From: an uncultured Comamonas sp.
GTDB taxonomy: Bacteria; Pseudomonadota; Gammaproteobacteria; Burkholderiales; Burkholderiaceae_C
DNA length: 64,000 nucleotides
Direction: 5' to 3'
Assembly: GCA_947306475.1 (NCBI GenBank)
Contig: CAMZGS010000001.1
Span: 310,001 to 374,000, forward strand
Part shown: piece by piece, positions 6,998-16,602 of the stretch
Layout of the letters: every line of letters begins with the position of its first letter
How positions within the stretch are numbered: the first letter of the stretch is position 1
Notes under the pieces: generated by a model
Seen by the model: the letters and a program-made list of their open reading frames with translations, nothing else
What the model was told of the DNA's origin: nothing
The model's database searches: none
Position numbers and translations under genes: made by a program

Positions 6998-8584
6998 ATG
7001 AACGCCCTGCTTTCCGTCTCCGACAAAACCGGCATCGTTGAATTTGCCCAGGCCCTGCATGCGCTGGGCATCAAGCTGCTGTCCACCGGTGGCACCGCCA
7101 AGCTGCTGGCCGATGCCGGCCTGCCCGTCACCGAGGTGGCAGAAGTCACGCAATTTCCGGAAATGCTGGATGGCCGTGTCAAAACCCTGCACCCCAAGGT
7201 CCACGGTGGCCTGCTGGCGCGCCGCGATGTGCCCGCGCACATGGCCGCTTTGGCCGAGCACGGCATCGACACCATCGACCTGCTGGTGGTGAACCTGTAC
7301 CCGTTTGAAGCCACTGTGGCCAAGCCCGGCTGCACCCTGGCCGACGCGATTGAAAACATCGACATCGGCGGCCCGGCCATGGTGCGCTCGGCGGCCAAGA
7401 ACTGGAAGGACGTGGGCGTGGTCACCGCTGCCGACCAGTACGACGCCGTGCTGGCCGAACTCAAGGCCAACGGCAAGCTGTCGGATGCGCTGCGCTTCAA
7501 CCTGGCCGTGGCCGCCTTCAACCGCATCAGCCAGTACGACGGCGCGATCAGTGACTACCTCTCCAGCGTGCAGCTGGAAGCCGACAAGCTTTCGGAAAGC
7601 TACGTGCCCGCCCGCGCCCAGTTCCCCGACCAGTTCAACGCCCAGTACGTCAAGGTGCAGGAGCTGCGTTACGGCGAAAACAGCCACCAGCAGGCCGCCT
7701 GGTACCGCGACCTGGCCCCCGCTGCCGGCAGCCTGGCCACCGGCGTGCAGCTGCAGGGCAAGGAACTGTCCTACAACAACATTGCCGATGCCGATGCCGC
7801 CTGGGAATGCGTCAAGAGCTTTGAACAGCCGGCTTGTGTGATCGTCAAGCACGCCAACCCCTGCGGTGTGGCTGTGGGCAAGGACGCGCACGAAGCCTAC
7901 GCCAAGGCCTTCCGGACCGACCCCACCAGCGCCTTTGGCGGCATCATCGCCTTCAACCGCGTGGTCGATAAGGCCGCCGCTGAAGCCGTGGTCAAGCAGT
8001 TTGTCGAAGTGCTGATGGCCCCGGGCTTCACCGCTGAAGCCCTGGAAATCTTCAAGCCCAAGGTCAATGTGCGCCTGATGCAAATCACCCTACCCGACAA
8101 CTACGCCCAGGCACGCAACGTGCTGGAGACCAAGCGCGTGGGTTCGGGCCTGCTGGTGCAATCGGCCGACAACCACGAGCTGGCGCTCAGCGATCTGAAG
8201 GTGGTCACCGTCAAGCAGCCTACGCCTGAAGAACTGCAAGACCTGCTGTTTGCCTGGAAGGTGGCCAAGTACGTCAAGTCCAACGCCATCGTGTTCTGCA
8301 AGAACGGCATGACCATGGGCGTGGGCGCAGGCCAAATGTCGCGTCTGGACTCGGCACGTATTGCTTCCATCAAGGCCCAGGCTGCGAACCTGAGCCTGCA
8401 AAACACCGTGGTGGCATCGGATGCCTTCTTCCCCTTCCGCGATGGTCTGGATGTGGTGGTCGATGCGGGCGCGACCTGCGTGGCCCAGCCCGGCGGTTCC
8501 ATGCGCGACCAGGAAGTGATCGATGCCGCCAACGAGCGCGGCGTGGCCATGGTCTTTACCGGCGTGCGTCACTTCCGCCATTGA
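6998..8584 (+). CDS. purH: Bifunctional AICAR transformylase / IMP cyclohydrolase
   Basis: Catalyses the last two steps of de novo IMP synthesis. The N-terminal cyclohydrolase (MGS-like) domain begins [18 protein letters not shown] and contains [14 protein letters not shown]-type [16 protein letters not shown] and NLYPFE. The C-terminal transformylase domain shows [59 protein letters not shown] (the folate/AICAR site) and the terminal FPFRDGLD and GVRHFRH. Length 528 is the full family length. The start is ATG 6998 with a weak purine-rich stretch (GAGAAAA) upstream. It is transcribed alone, between the fis terminator and its own terminator. Confidence 0.98.
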   Translation: MNALLSVSDKTGIVEFAQALHALGIKLLSTGGTAKLLADAGLPVTEVAEVTQFPEMLDGRVKTLHPKVHGGLLARRDVPAHMAALAEHGIDTIDLLVVNLYPFEATVAKPGCTLADAIENIDIGGPAMVRSAAKNWKDVGVVTAADQYDAVLAELKANGKLSDALRFNLAVAAFNRISQYDGAISDYLSSVQLEADKLSESYVPARAQFPDQFNAQYVKVQELRYGENSHQQAAWYRDLAPAAGSLATGVQLQGKELSYNNIADADAAWECVKSFEQPACVIVKHANPCGVAVGKDAHEAYAKAFRTDPTSAFGGIIAFNRVVDKAAAEAVVKQFVEVLMAPGFTAEALEIFKPKVNVRLMQITLPDNYAQARNVLETKRVGSGLLVQSADNHELALSDLKVVTVKQPTPEELQDLLFAWKVAKYVKSNAIVFCKNGMTMGVGAGQMSRLDSARIASIKAQAANLSLQNTVVASDAFFPFRDGLDVVVDAGATCVAQPGGSMRDQEVIDAANERGVAMVFTGVRHFRH

Positions 8585-8641
8585 TGCATGGCGTGCGTTC
8601 GTGGCTTGAGGCGCCATAGCCCGCAAGCTGCGGCCACCAGC

Positions 8642-8678
8642 AAAAAATCCCCGCAACCTGGTGTTGCGGGGATTTTTT
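8642..8678. terminator. Strong bidirectional terminator between purH and thiolase gene
   Basis: Perfect 16-bp stem: AAAAAATCCCCGCAAC (8642-8657), loop CTGGT, GTTGCGGGGATTTTTT (8663-8678). The A/T ends provide a T-tract on either strand, serving the convergent purH and thiolase genes. A half-copy of the interspersed repeat (GCTAGCTGCTTGCCCTTG) follows at about 8685-8740. Confidence 0.95.
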
Positions 8679-8684
8679 ATTTTT

Positions 8685-8745
8685 GCTAGCTGCTTGCCCT
8701 TGCTGGGTAAGGGCTAGAGGCCAAAAAGACCGAAAATTTTTAGCG
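8685..8745. repeat. Partial interspersed repeat downstream of thiolase gene
   Basis: GCTAGCTGCTTGCCCTTGCT resembles the left arm of the window's palindromic repeat family. It is followed by a short hairpin GCCCTT/AAGGGC and an AT-rich end. Only one arm is recognisable. Confidence 0.5.
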
Positions 8746-8757
8746 CTTTTTCAGTGC

Positions 8758-9945
8758 TTACACGCGCTCAAAAATCGCAGCAATGCCCTGGCCGCCGCCA
8801 ATGCACATGGTCACCAGTGCGTAGCGTCCGCCTGTGCGGTGCAGCTCGGCAATGGCCTTGGTGGTGATGATGGCGCCGGTAGCGCCCACAGGGTGGCCCA
8901 GCGAGATGCCCGAGCCATTGGGGTTGACCTTGGCCGGATCAAAACCCAGCTCCTGCGCCACGGCGCAGGCCTGGGCGGCAAAGGCTTCATTGGCTTCGAT
9001 GACGTCGATATCCTGCAGCTTCAGGCCGGTGCGCTGCAGCACCTTTTGCGTGGCAGGCACCGGGCCAATGCCCATGTAGGCCGGCTCCACGCCCGCGTGG
9101 GCATAGCCGACCAGACGCGCCACGGGTTTCAGGCCCAGGGCGTTGACGCGCTCGCCGCTGGCCAGCAGCACTGCGCCCGCGCCGTCGTTGATGCCCGAGG
9201 CATTGCCCGCCGTCACCGTGCCACCTTCCTTCTTGAAGGCCGGTTTCATGGCCGCCAGCGCTTCCAGCGTGGTGTTGGGGCGCACGTGCTCATCTTCCTG
9301 GAACAGCACCGTGCCTTTGCGCGTGGCAATTTCCACGGGCACGATCTGCTCCTTGAAGTAGCCGGCGGCAATGGCTGCAGCGGCGCGCTGCTGGCTCACC
9401 AGGGCCAGCTGGTCTTGCATCTCGCGCGAGATCTTGTAGCGCTCGGCCACGTTCTCTGCCGTCATGCCCATGTGCAGTTTTTGCCAGGGGTCGTGCAGGA
9501 TGCCCAGCATGTAGTCGATGCTCTTGGCATCGCCCATACGCGCGCCCCAGCGGGCGGCCATGTCGAAATAGGGGCCACGACTCATGGATTCGGAGCCGCC
9601 GCCAATGGCCACATCGCAATCGCCCAGGGCAATTGCCTGGGCCGCGCTGACGATGGCCTGCAGGCCCGAGCCGCACAAGCGGTTGACGTTGAAGGCCGGG
9701 GTCTCGATCGGGCAACCGGCATCGACGGCGGCCACGCGCGAGAGGTAGGCGTCCCTGGTGTCGGTGGGAATCACATTGCCCATGACCACATGCCCCACGG
9801 CATCCGGGGCAATGCCCGCGCGCTCGATGGCGGCCTTGACCACGGTGGTGGCCAGCTGGGTGTTGGGCACGTCCTTCAGGCTGCCACCAAAGGTGCCGAT
9901 GGCGGTGCGGGCGGTGCTGAGGACAAAAATTTCGCGGGTGCTCAT
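8758..9945 (-). CDS. bktB: Acetyl-CoA C-acyltransferase (beta-ketothiolase, BktB-like)
   Basis: Thiolase II family enzyme condensing or cleaving acyl-CoA units, 395 residues. It has the nucleophilic cysteine motif NRLCGSGLQAIVSAAQ, IGGGSESMSR, the substrate loop histidine region EANEAFAAQACA, NPNGSGISLGHPVGATGA (catalytic His) and the C-terminal CIGGGQGIAA with the second catalytic Cys. From memory it closely resembles Ralstonia BktB throughout (RTAIGTFGGSLKDV, ARWGARMGDA, GYAHAGVEPAYMGIGPVPAT). The start ATG 9945 (MSTREIFVLS) has GGAG eight bases upstream; the track's longer ORF adds a non-homologous leader. It may serve beta-oxidation or polyhydroxyalkanoate precursor supply; no phaB or phaC neighbour is present to decide. 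Confidence 0.93.
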   Translation of the reverse strand: MSTREIFVLSTARTAIGTFGGSLKDVPNTQLATTVVKAAIERAGIAPDAVGHVVMGNVIPTDTRDAYLSRVAAVDAGCPIETPAFNVNRLCGSGLQAIVSAAQAIALGDCDVAIGGGSESMSRGPYFDMAARWGARMGDAKSIDYMLGILHDPWQKLHMGMTAENVAERYKISREMQDQLALVSQQRAAAAIAAGYFKEQIVPVEIATRKGTVLFQEDEHVRPNTTLEALAAMKPAFKKEGGTVTAGNASGINDGAGAVLLASGERVNALGLKPVARLVGYAHAGVEPAYMGIGPVPATQKVLQRTGLKLQDIDVIEANEAFAAQACAVAQELGFDPAKVNPNGSGISLGHPVGATGAIITTKAIAELHRTGGRYALVTMCIGGGQGIAAIFERV

Positions 9946-10194
9946 GAGATCTCCTTCTTCCATTGCGAGTGATGCGAGTGACGAATGGTGGCTGGCTGGT
10001 CGTGGTGCCCAGGACGCAAGCCCCGTGAGCATATCGACCACGCAGGCGCGTGCGGCCAGGATGGCAGCCTCAGCGTGCAAATGTGCCGGTAAATCGTGCG
10101 CCGGGCTGTCGCACAGCAGACTTTGTGCGCAAAAAGCCGTTTGCAGGATGCCATCCTGCGGGAACAGGGGCAAAACACATGGTCTGTGCTTCTA

Positions 10195-10288
10195 AATCAA
10201 TAGCTGGTTGCGCTTGTTTTTCATGGATTTCAAGTGTTTTTAGACTTGAAATGCTTGGTGCATAATCGGTTGCAGCTATGAAAAATAT
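10195..10288. repeat. Palindromic interspersed repeat upstream of thiolase gene
   Basis: Left arm AATAGCTGGTTGCGCTTG and right arm CGGTTGCAGCTATGAAAA enclose an AT-rich centre that itself contains a smaller inverted repeat (TTTCAAGTGTTTTTAGACTTGAAA, 24 bases, abbreviated arms TTTCAAGT/ACTTGAAA). It is of the same family as the copies at 2021, 23021, 29062, 58688 and 63153. Confidence 0.75.
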
Positions 10289-10330
10289 GAAATTGGTGGC
10301 CGCAAAAGGGTGGACAGGCACACAAAACAA

Positions 10331-10359
10331 AACCCGCTGATGGGGCGCATCAGCGGGTT
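10331..10359 (-). terminator. Rho-independent terminator of hemL
   Basis: Perfect 12-bp stem AACCCGCTGATG (10331-10342) / CATCAGCGGGTT (10348-10359) with a 5-base loop. Read on the minus strand it is followed by TTTGTTTTGTG, a T-rich tract. It lies 46 bases past the hemL stop. Confidence 0.9.
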
Positions 10360-10405
10360 GCCGGTGGGATTGGCGGCGCGCGGTGGCGCCGTCCTGTGCC
10401 GTGGC

Positions 10406-11710
10406 TTACAGCGTCCTGAACACGGCACGGGCCGCTTCAATGGTGCGGTCGATGTCTTCCTGGGTGTGCGCGGCGCTCATAAAACCAGCTTCGTACAGCG
10501 CTGGGGCAAAGTACTCGCCTTGCTGCAGCATGCCGTGGTAGAACTTGTTGAAGCGTGCCAAGTCGGTGGTCATCACCTGCGGGTAGTTGCAGGGCAACTC
10601 GGGCAGGAAGAAGAAGCCAAACAGGCCGCCTTGCCAGTCCACGCTGAAGGGAATGCCGGCGGCATCGGCCTCGGACTTGAGGCCCTGCATCAGCTGGCCG
10701 GTTTTCAGGTGCAGCTCGGCGTGGAAGCCGGGCTGGCTGATCAGCTCCAAGGTTTTCAGGCCGCAGGCCGTGGCAATCGGGTTGCCCGAGAGCGTGCCCG
10801 CCTGGTACACGCCGCCGGTGGGCGAGAGCTTTTCCATGATGTCGCGGCGGCCACCAAAAGCGGCCAGCGGCATGCCGCCGCCAATGACCTTGCCCATAAC
10901 GGTGATGTCGGGCCTGAAGCCTTCAATCTTTTGCGCGTACAGGCTCTGGGCGCCGCCCAGGGCGACACGAAAGCCGGTCATCACCTCGTCGTAGATCATG
11001 AGGGCGCCGTGCTCTTGCGTCAGCTCACGAATGCGGCGTGTGAATTCGACGTTGGCGCGCACAAAGTTCATGTTGCCCGCAATCGGCTCCATGATCACGC
11101 AGGCAATTTCCTGGCCCATCCTGGCAAAGGCTTCTTCGAGCTGGGCCACGTCGTTGTACTCCAGCACGATGGTGTCCTTGACCACATCGGCCGGCACGCC
11201 CGCCGAGGACGAGCTGCCAAACGTGGCCAAGCCCGAGCCAGCTTTCACCAGCAGCGCATCGGCGTGGCCGTGGTAGCAGCCGTTGAACTTGATGATCTTG
11301 TTGCGGCCGGTAAAGCCACGCGCCAGGCGCAGGGCGGTCATGCCCGCTTCGGTGCCCGAGCTGACCAGGCGCACCATGTCCATGCCGGGCATGAGTGAAA
11401 GGATTTTTTCAGCCAGATCCACTTCGCGCTCGGTGGGCGCGCCGTAGCTGAAGCCCTGATCGACGGCGGCGTGTACGGCAGCCACCACCTCGGGGTGGCC
11501 GTGGCCCAGGATCATCGGGCCCCAGCTGCCGATGTAGTCGGTAAAGCGCTGGCCGTTCCTGTCCCAGAAGTACGCACCCTGCGCGCGTTCAACAAAACGC
11601 GGTACGCCGCCAACGGCGTTGAACGCACGCACGGGCGAATTCACGCCGCCAGGGATGACGCGCTGGGCACGGGTCAGCAAATCTTGATTCAGGTCAATGT
11701 TCTGTGTCAT
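10406..11710 (-). CDS. hemL: Glutamate-1-semialdehyde 2,1-aminomutase
   Basis: PLP enzyme of the C5 haem pathway, making 5-aminolevulinate. It has [19 protein letters not shown] at the N-terminus, [47 protein letters not shown] and the PLP-lysine motif [16 protein letters not shown], then [12 protein letters not shown]. Full length at 434 residues. The start ATG 11710 ([11 protein letters not shown]) lies inside the 3' end of thiD: the two genes overlap by 17 bases in different frames, so hemL is probably translated from the thiD-hemL transcript by coupling. The track extension to 11773 is the thiD overlap. A strong terminator follows. Confidence 0.97.
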   Translation of the reverse strand: MTQNIDLNQDLLTRAQRVIPGGVNSPVRAFNAVGGVPRFVERAQGAYFWDRNGQRFTDYIGSWGPMILGHGHPEVVAAVHAAVDQGFSYGAPTEREVDLAEKILSLMPGMDMVRLVSSGTEAGMTALRLARGFTGRNKIIKFNGCYHGHADALLVKAGSGLATFGSSSSAGVPADVVKDTIVLEYNDVAQLEEAFARMGQEIACVIMEPIAGNMNFVRANVEFTRRIRELTQEHGALMIYDEVMTGFRVALGGAQSLYAQKIEGFRPDITVMGKVIGGGMPLAAFGGRRDIMEKLSPTGGVYQAGTLSGNPIATACGLKTLELISQPGFHAELHLKTGQLMQGLKSEADAAGIPFSVDWQGGLFGFFFLPELPCNYPQVMTTDLARFNKFYHGMLQQGEYFAPALYEAGFMSAAHTQEDIDRTIEAARAVFRTL

Positions 11711-12755
11711 TGGAAGAAATGGCAAAACCCGCCGGTGGCGGGCGGTGGTTGGACAAGTCCGGATCATCGGCATCGGTCGAAGGGGCGGGCTCCGGGGCAG
11801 CGCTGTCCTGCGGTTCAGGTTCGGCGGGCGAGGTCTCCTCCTCGGGCTGCGCCCAGAACATGCGGTCCGGAATCCAGCGGCCCATGCCTGGCCGAAAGGC
11901 GTTGTTCAGGCTGTGGTCTGCGTATTCCAGGGCTTCCTGGGCCGACTTGGCCAGATCGTTGCCGGCGGCCAGCAGGGCTGTCAGGGCGGCAGAGATGGTA
12001 TCGCCTGCACCAAGGAACTGTTCGCTGAACAGCTCAAACTTGCAGCTGGCCAGCACGGATTCGGTGCTGGCCAGCACGTTGTCCACAAAGTCGCCCGCCA
12101 GGGGCACGCCCGTGAGCAGCACAAAGGGCACGTTGCGCGCTTCGGCCGCCTGGGCGATGTCGCGCGGCCTGGGCGGGCGACTGCCCTGCCAGTCGGGCAG
12201 CAGCCAGCGCGCCAGCGTGCCATAGTTGCCCACCAGAACCGAGGTCTGCGGCAGCATCAGCTCTTCGAAGGCGTCCAGGTATTCCTCCAGCGCGTCGCCT
12301 TCCTGCCACCAGGACAGGTCGGGCATGTAGCTGATGACGGGAATGTGCGGGTAGTCGCTGCAGATCTCGGCAATGCTGCTCAGGTTGGCCGGAGAGCCGG
12401 CAAAGCCGAGTTTGATGGCGGTGATCGGCATGTCCTCCAGCAGCGTACGGGCCTGGTCGGTGACCAGCTCGTCGTCCAGGGCCGTGTGGCTGAACACGCG
12501 GCTGGTGTCGCTGACGTACACCCCGCAGGCCACGGCAACCGGGTGCGCACCCACGCTGGCGATGGTGATGACATCGGCCCCGAGCCCGCAACCGTTGCAC
12601 GGGTCCAGCACGTTGATGCTCATGACGCACAGCGCGCGCAGCTCGGCGCTGTCCTGGGCAGCGTCTTCACCGTCCGAAAGTGAGGGGGAAATGGGGGAGG
12701 GAGAGGGGGCTGCTGCTTGTGCAGCCAGAGAGTGCTTCGCCATGTACGCAGCCAT
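11694..12755 (-). CDS. thiD: Hydroxymethylpyrimidine/phosphomethylpyrimidine kinase (ThiD family)
   Basis: Ribokinase-fold kinase of thiamine biosynthesis. Visible are an N-terminal [22 protein letters not shown] (family SGGAGIQADL position, here divergent as [10 protein letters not shown]), [17 protein letters not shown] (family IKiGmlgs), VISYMPDL and the anion-hole/catalytic motif [17 protein letters not shown]. The length (353 residues from ATG 12755) exceeds the usual 260-280. Low-complexity Ser/Pro and Glu/Pro tails ([31 protein letters not shown]) explain the excess. Start alternatives are GTG 12767 and ATG 12743; none has a clear ribosome binding site. The divergent substrate-loop residues make the exact substrate less certain than the family. 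It overlaps hemL. Confidence 0.8.
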   Translation of the reverse strand: MAAYMAKHSLAAQAAAPSPSPISPSLSDGEDAAQDSAELRALCVMSINVLDPCNGCGLGADVITIASVGAHPVAVACGVYVSDTSRVFSHTALDDELVTDQARTLLEDMPITAIKLGFAGSPANLSSIAEICSDYPHIPVISYMPDLSWWQEGDALEEYLDAFEELMLPQTSVLVGNYGTLARWLLPDWQGSRPPRPRDIAQAAEARNVPFVLLTGVPLAGDFVDNVLASTESVLASCKFELFSEQFLGAGDTISAALTALLAAGNDLAKSAQEALEYADHSLNNAFRPGMGRWIPDRMFWAQPEEETSPAEPEPQDSAAPEPAPSTDADDPDLSNHRPPPAGFAISSNDTEH

Positions 12756-12962
12756 GACCGTTGGCACGCCAGAGTCAAGGTTTAGGGTAAAAGTCTAGAT
12801 AGAATCCAATTGCATTCTATTGGAAGCCGTTTTAAGCTGCGCCGGGCGCTGCAATTGGTGTAGGGTACGCCGGTATTTGGGTGGGGTCGGGCACCCGGCT
12901 ATTCGGTTGTGCTCGGCTTGCTGCGTGACAAGTTACAACAACACAACAGGGGAGCTCTTACG

Positions 12963-13349
12963 TTGAGTACAACCAGCCAATCGTTCAAGGTGTTGGTCAT
13001 TGACGACAGCAACACCATTCGACGCAGCGCCGAAATTTTTCTCAAGCAAGGCGGCCACGAAGTTCTGCTGGCCGAGGATGGCTTCGATGCACTGGCCAAA
13101 GTCAACGATTTTCAGCCACAGTTGATTTTTTGCGACATTCTGATGCCGCGCCTGGACGGCTATCAGACCAGTGCCATCATCAAGCGCAACGCGCGTTTTG
13201 CAGATACGCCCATCGTCATGCTTTCCTCCAAGGATGGTGTGTTCGACAAGGCGCGCGGCCGCATGGTCGGCTGTCAGGAATATCTGACCAAGCCTTTCAC
13301 CAAGGATCAGCTGCTGCAAACCGTGCAAAAGTTTGGCAAGCCCGCCTGA
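12963..13349 (+). CDS. pilG: PilG-type twitching motility response regulator
   Basis: Single-domain CheY-like receiver of the type IV pilus Chp chemosensory system, 128 residues. The acidic pocket is VIDDSNTIRR, the phospho-acceptor is in LIFCDILMPRLDGYQ, with MLSSKDG (switch Thr/Ser) and EYLTKPF (Lys). The track's ORF starts at 12909, but a strong AGGGGAG (12948-12954) lies eight bases before TTG 12963 (then STTSQSFKVLVIDD), so TTG is taken as the start. It heads the operon pilG-pilH-pilI-pilJ-chpA. In Pseudomonas PilG acts on the pilus extension/retraction machinery and on cAMP signalling. Confidence 0.92.
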   Translation: MSTTSQSFKVLVIDDSNTIRRSAEIFLKQGGHEVLLAEDGFDALAKVNDFQPQLIFCDILMPRLDGYQTSAIIKRNARFADTPIVMLSSKDGVFDKARGRMVGCQEYLTKPFTKDQLLQTVQKFGKPA

Positions 13350-13389
13350 TCGTTTTTCTTCGCTTTGCCTCCTCTCACGGGAAGTAACC

Positions 13390-13755
13390 ATGCCTATACA
13401 AACCGTTCTCGTCGTTGACGATTCCAAAACCGAATTGATGTTTCTGACCGATGTGCTGCAAAAGCGTGGTCTTACCGTGCGCACCGCAGAAAATGCCGAG
13501 CAGGCCATGCAGTCGCTGTCGGAGGCCAGGCCCGACCTGATCCTGATGGACGTGGTCATGCCCGGTCAGAACGGCTTTCAACTCACGCGCACCATCTCGC
13601 GCATGCCCGAATACGCTGGCATCCCGATCATCATGTGCACCAGCAAGAACCAGGAGACCGACAAGGTCTGGGGGCTGCGCCAGGGGGCCCGCGACTACAT
13701 CACCAAGCCAGTCAACCCCGCTGAGCTGTGGTCCAAAATTTCAGCGCTGGAATAA
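13390..13755 (+). CDS. pilH: PilH-type twitching motility response regulator
   Basis: Second CheY-like receiver, 121 residues: VVDDSKTELMF acidic pair, phospho-acceptor in LILMDVVMPGQNGFQ, MCTSKNQ and DYITKPV. PilH in Pseudomonas affects retraction or acts as a phosphate sink for the Chp system. The start ATG 13390 has a GGGAAG-like sequence upstream. It is 40 bases after pilG and 3 before pilI, all in one transcription unit. Confidence 0.93.
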   Translation: MPIQTVLVVDDSKTELMFLTDVLQKRGLTVRTAENAEQAMQSLSEARPDLILMDVVMPGQNGFQLTRTISRMPEYAGIPIIMCTSKNQETDKVWGLRQGARDYITKPVNPAELWSKISALE

Positions 13756-13758
13756 GTT

Positions 13759-14295
13759 ATGGCTGTCGGGCGTTCCAAACAATCGTTACAAGAGTTACAA
13801 GCCCGTTTGGCGGAGCGCCTGCTGGCAGCACGAACCGACGGGGTAGATTCTGCACAATGGCTGGCTGTGCAGGCAGGCGGGAGGAATTACCTGGTGCCCT
13901 TGGCGCAGGCGGGTGAGATCTTCCCCTGGTCCGGTGTGCAGACCGTGCCTTATGCCCAGGCCTGGTTCTGGGGGGTGGCCAGCCTGCGCGGTAACTTGGT
14001 GGGGGTCATTGATCTGGCCGCTTTGCTCGGTCACCCGGTGGAGCGTTCCCAACAATCGCTGGCAGAAACCAGCCTGTTGGTGATCAATCCGGCCCTGCAA
14101 GTGAATGCGGCTTTGGTGGTTGACCGACTGTTGGGCTTGCGCAGTGGCGATGCCTTGCAGGCTGTGCCCGGTGAGGTGCCTGACGGCACACGCGGTCTGG
14201 GTCGCTTGTGGAGCGACGACCGAGGGCTGCAGTGGCAAGAGTTGAACTTGCAAGTCCTGGTGCAAACACCAGAGTTTTTGCGTGTTTCGCAGTGA
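13759..14295 (+). CDS. pilI: PilI CheW-like adaptor of type IV pilus chemosensory system
   Basis: CheW-domain adaptor of 178 residues that couples PilJ receptors to ChpA. CheW features are [34 protein letters not shown] (the conserved lrG.l.pviDL core) and a C-terminal [18 protein letters not shown]. It starts at ATG 13759, three bases after the pilH stop, and ends 23 bases before pilJ. Identification rests on domain plus position between pilH and pilJ. Confidence 0.92.
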   Translation: MAVGRSKQSLQELQARLAERLLAARTDGVDSAQWLAVQAGGRNYLVPLAQAGEIFPWSGVQTVPYAQAWFWGVASLRGNLVGVIDLAALLGHPVERSQQSLAETSLLVINPALQVNAALVVDRLLGLRSGDALQAVPGEVPDGTRGLGRLWSDDRGLQWQELNLQVLVQTPEFLRVSQ

Positions 14296-14318
14296 CTGAA
14301 TTCCAAAAAGAGGTACCA

Positions 14319-16550
14319 ATGTCTTTTCTCCAGCAGTTTGGCGCTTTGCTCGGTCGTCGCAGTCCAGCCAAGGAAGCTTCTTCAGGCGACACCACGACCA
14401 TGGGTAGCGAGTCCTTGCTTCAGCAGACCCTGCAGAGCGTGCAAAACTCCGAGCTCCTGGATGGCAGCGCTTTGCTGGAGCAGGACAAGATTTCATTGCC
14501 TCTGTTGGGCACGGCGCCAGCGGCGTCGCACCAGCGCAAGCTGCTGGCCGTGCTGGCCATCGGCGGGGTGGCACTGGCACTGACCTCTGCCTGGGTGCTG
14601 CAGCAGTCGGACCGTGCGGCCAAGCAGGTGGCGGCAACGGGTCAGGCACTGATGCAGGCGCAGCGCATGGCCAAGTCGGGTACTCAGGCCTTGCTGGGTG
14701 TGCCGCACGCATTCCTGGAGCTCAAGAGCAGTACGACGGTGTTTGGCAACAACGTGCGCGCCCTGGCCCATGGTGATGAGGGCGCAGGTATCGTGGCCGT
14801 GAAAGAGGAATATCAGGAGGATGTGCAGGCCATGCTGAAGGTGGCCGAGCGCTCCGAAAAGAACGCCAAGGCCGTGTATGCGCAGGAAGATGTGCTGATC
14901 AAGGTGGCCGGCGCCCTGCGTGACGTCAATCAGCAGTCGGCATCGCTGCTGGATCTGTCCGAGACCGTGGCTTCCATGATCATGCAGAACAGCCAGCGCC
15001 GCTCGGAGCTGGAAGCCGTCAGTCAACTGGCCATGCTGACACAGCGCATCGGCAAGTCGGCCAATGAATTCCAGTCGCTCGAAGGTGTGAACCCCGAGGC
15101 GGTGTTCCTGCTGGGCAAGGACTTGAACACCTTCCAGGAGATTGCCCAGGGGCTGCTCACCGGCAATGAGGAACTGGGACTGGTGGGTACGGAAAACGCC
15201 CAGGTGCGTGAGCAATTGACCACCTTGCTGGCACAGTACGAGGCCACGCGCTCGGATGCCGAAGCCATTCTGAGCAACCTGCAGGGGCTGGTGTCGGCGC
15301 GTGAAGCCCAAAGCGTCGTGATTGGCGACAGCGAGACCTTGCGCACGCAGCTGGAGTCCCTGCAGACACGCCTGTCGGGCGATGCGGGTGTCAGCTGGGG
15401 GCAGCTGGCCTTGCTGCTGGGCCTGGGTATCTTTGTGCTGTTGTGCGGTATCGGCATTGCACGTGTGGCGCTGCTGGACAGCCGTCTGCGTCAGCAACAG
15501 GCCGAGCAGCAGCAGCGTGAAGCCCGCCTGCAGGAGCAGGAGGCCAAGCGTATCAACGACGCCAACCAGGCCGCCATTTTGCGTTTGATGAACGAACTGC
15601 AGAACCTGGCCGAAGGTGACCTGACGCAGGAAGCCACGGTGACCGAGGACATCACGGGCGCAATTGCCGACTCGGTGAACTACACGGTGGAAGAGCTGCG
15701 CCTGCTGGTGGGCAACGTGCAGAAGACGGCCACGCAGGTGGTGGACACCACCTCGCAGGTGGACGCTACGTCGGCCCAACTGCTGGCAACATCGACCGAG
15801 CAGCTGCGCGAGATTCGCGAAACTGGCCAGGCGATTCTGGACATGGCAGCGCGCATCACGGCGGTTTCCGCACAGGCCCAGGCATCTGCCGATGTGGCCA
15901 ACAAGTCGCTGCGTGCTGCCGAGCAAGGTCAGCAGGCGGTGCAGGACACGATTGGCGGTATGAATGCCATCCGTGACCAGATGCAGGAAACCTCCAAGCG
16001 AATCAAACGCCTGGGTGAGTCTTCCCAGGAAATTGGTGAAATCACCGAGCTGATTTCCGACATTACCGAGCAAACCAACGTGCTGGCTCTGAATGCGGCC
16101 ATCCAGGCCGCCTCGGCTGGTGAGGCAGGACGAGGCTTCTCTGTGGTGGCCGAGGAAGTGCAGCGTCTGGCGGAACGCTCGGCAGACGCAACGCGCCAGA
16201 TTGCCACCCTGGTGAAGACCATTCAGACGGACACGCAAGACACGGTTGCTGCCATGGAGCGCGCCACCTTGGGTGTGGTGGAGGGGGCGCGTCTGTCCGA
16301 CTCTGCGGGCGCTGCGCTGGCACAGATCCACGAGGTGTCGCGCCAGTTGGCAGAGCTGATTGAGGAAATCTCCCGCACCACGCAGGCCGAAGCCGGCCTG
16401 GCCAACGAGGTGGCTGACAGCATTCAGCACATCTTTGTGGTGACGGAGCAGACCGGCGAGAGCACGCGCACTACTGCACAGCAGGTGCGCGATCTGGCCC
16501 GCATGGCCCAAGAGTTACGCCAGTCGGTGGCACGTTTCAGAATTGCATAA
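14319..16550 (+). CDS. pilJ: PilJ methyl-accepting chemoreceptor for twitching motility
   Basis: Membrane receptor of 743 residues. It has a cytoplasmic N-terminus, a first transmembrane helix ([20 protein letters not shown], about 72-92) and a periplasmic PilJ-type sensing region of about 280 residues. The second transmembrane helix ([24 protein letters not shown], about 365-388), HAMP and linker ([19 protein letters not shown]) and a long MCP signalling coiled coil follow. The hairpin tip is [20 protein letters not shown]-like ([20 protein letters not shown], then [20 protein letters not shown]). The start ATG 14319 ([14 protein letters not shown]) follows AGAGGTACCA, and the longer track ORF overlaps pilI. 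In Pseudomonas it detects pilin/surface contact and signals to ChpA. Confidence 0.95.
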   Translation: MSFLQQFGALLGRRSPAKEASSGDTTTMGSESLLQQTLQSVQNSELLDGSALLEQDKISLPLLGTAPAASHQRKLLAVLAIGGVALALTSAWVLQQSDRAAKQVAATGQALMQAQRMAKSGTQALLGVPHAFLELKSSTTVFGNNVRALAHGDEGAGIVAVKEEYQEDVQAMLKVAERSEKNAKAVYAQEDVLIKVAGALRDVNQQSASLLDLSETVASMIMQNSQRRSELEAVSQLAMLTQRIGKSANEFQSLEGVNPEAVFLLGKDLNTFQEIAQGLLTGNEELGLVGTENAQVREQLTTLLAQYEATRSDAEAILSNLQGLVSAREAQSVVIGDSETLRTQLESLQTRLSGDAGVSWGQLALLLGLGIFVLLCGIGIARVALLDSRLRQQQAEQQQREARLQEQEAKRINDANQAAILRLMNELQNLAEGDLTQEATVTEDITGAIADSVNYTVEELRLLVGNVQKTATQVVDTTSQVDATSAQLLATSTEQLREIRETGQAILDMAARITAVSAQAQASADVANKSLRAAEQGQQAVQDTIGGMNAIRDQMQETSKRIKRLGESSQEIGEITELISDITEQTNVLALNAAIQAASAGEAGRGFSVVAEEVQRLAERSADATRQIATLVKTIQTDTQDTVAAMERATLGVVEGARLSDSAGAALAQIHEVSRQLAELIEEISRTTQAEAGLANEVADSIQHIFVVTEQTGESTRTTAQQVRDLARMAQELRQSVARFRIA

Positions 16551-16602
16551 CAAAGATCTGGCCTTGGGCACGCAGGTGGCCGAGTAAGGTCAAGGATGAA
16601 GC

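Larger units (their letters stand above)
9946..10405. other. 460-bp intergenic region between thiolase gene and hemL
   Basis: No supported gene; ORFs on both strands here are short and non-homologous. The left side (9946 to about 10190) should hold the thiolase promoter, although no convincing -35/-10 pair was identified. The centre holds an interspersed repeat (10195-10288) and the right side the hemL terminator (10331-10359). Confidence 0.6.

Noticed and set aside
14493-16511. 672-residue minus-strand ORF opposite pilJ
   Set aside because: Shadow ORF of pilJ with no recognisable domain.
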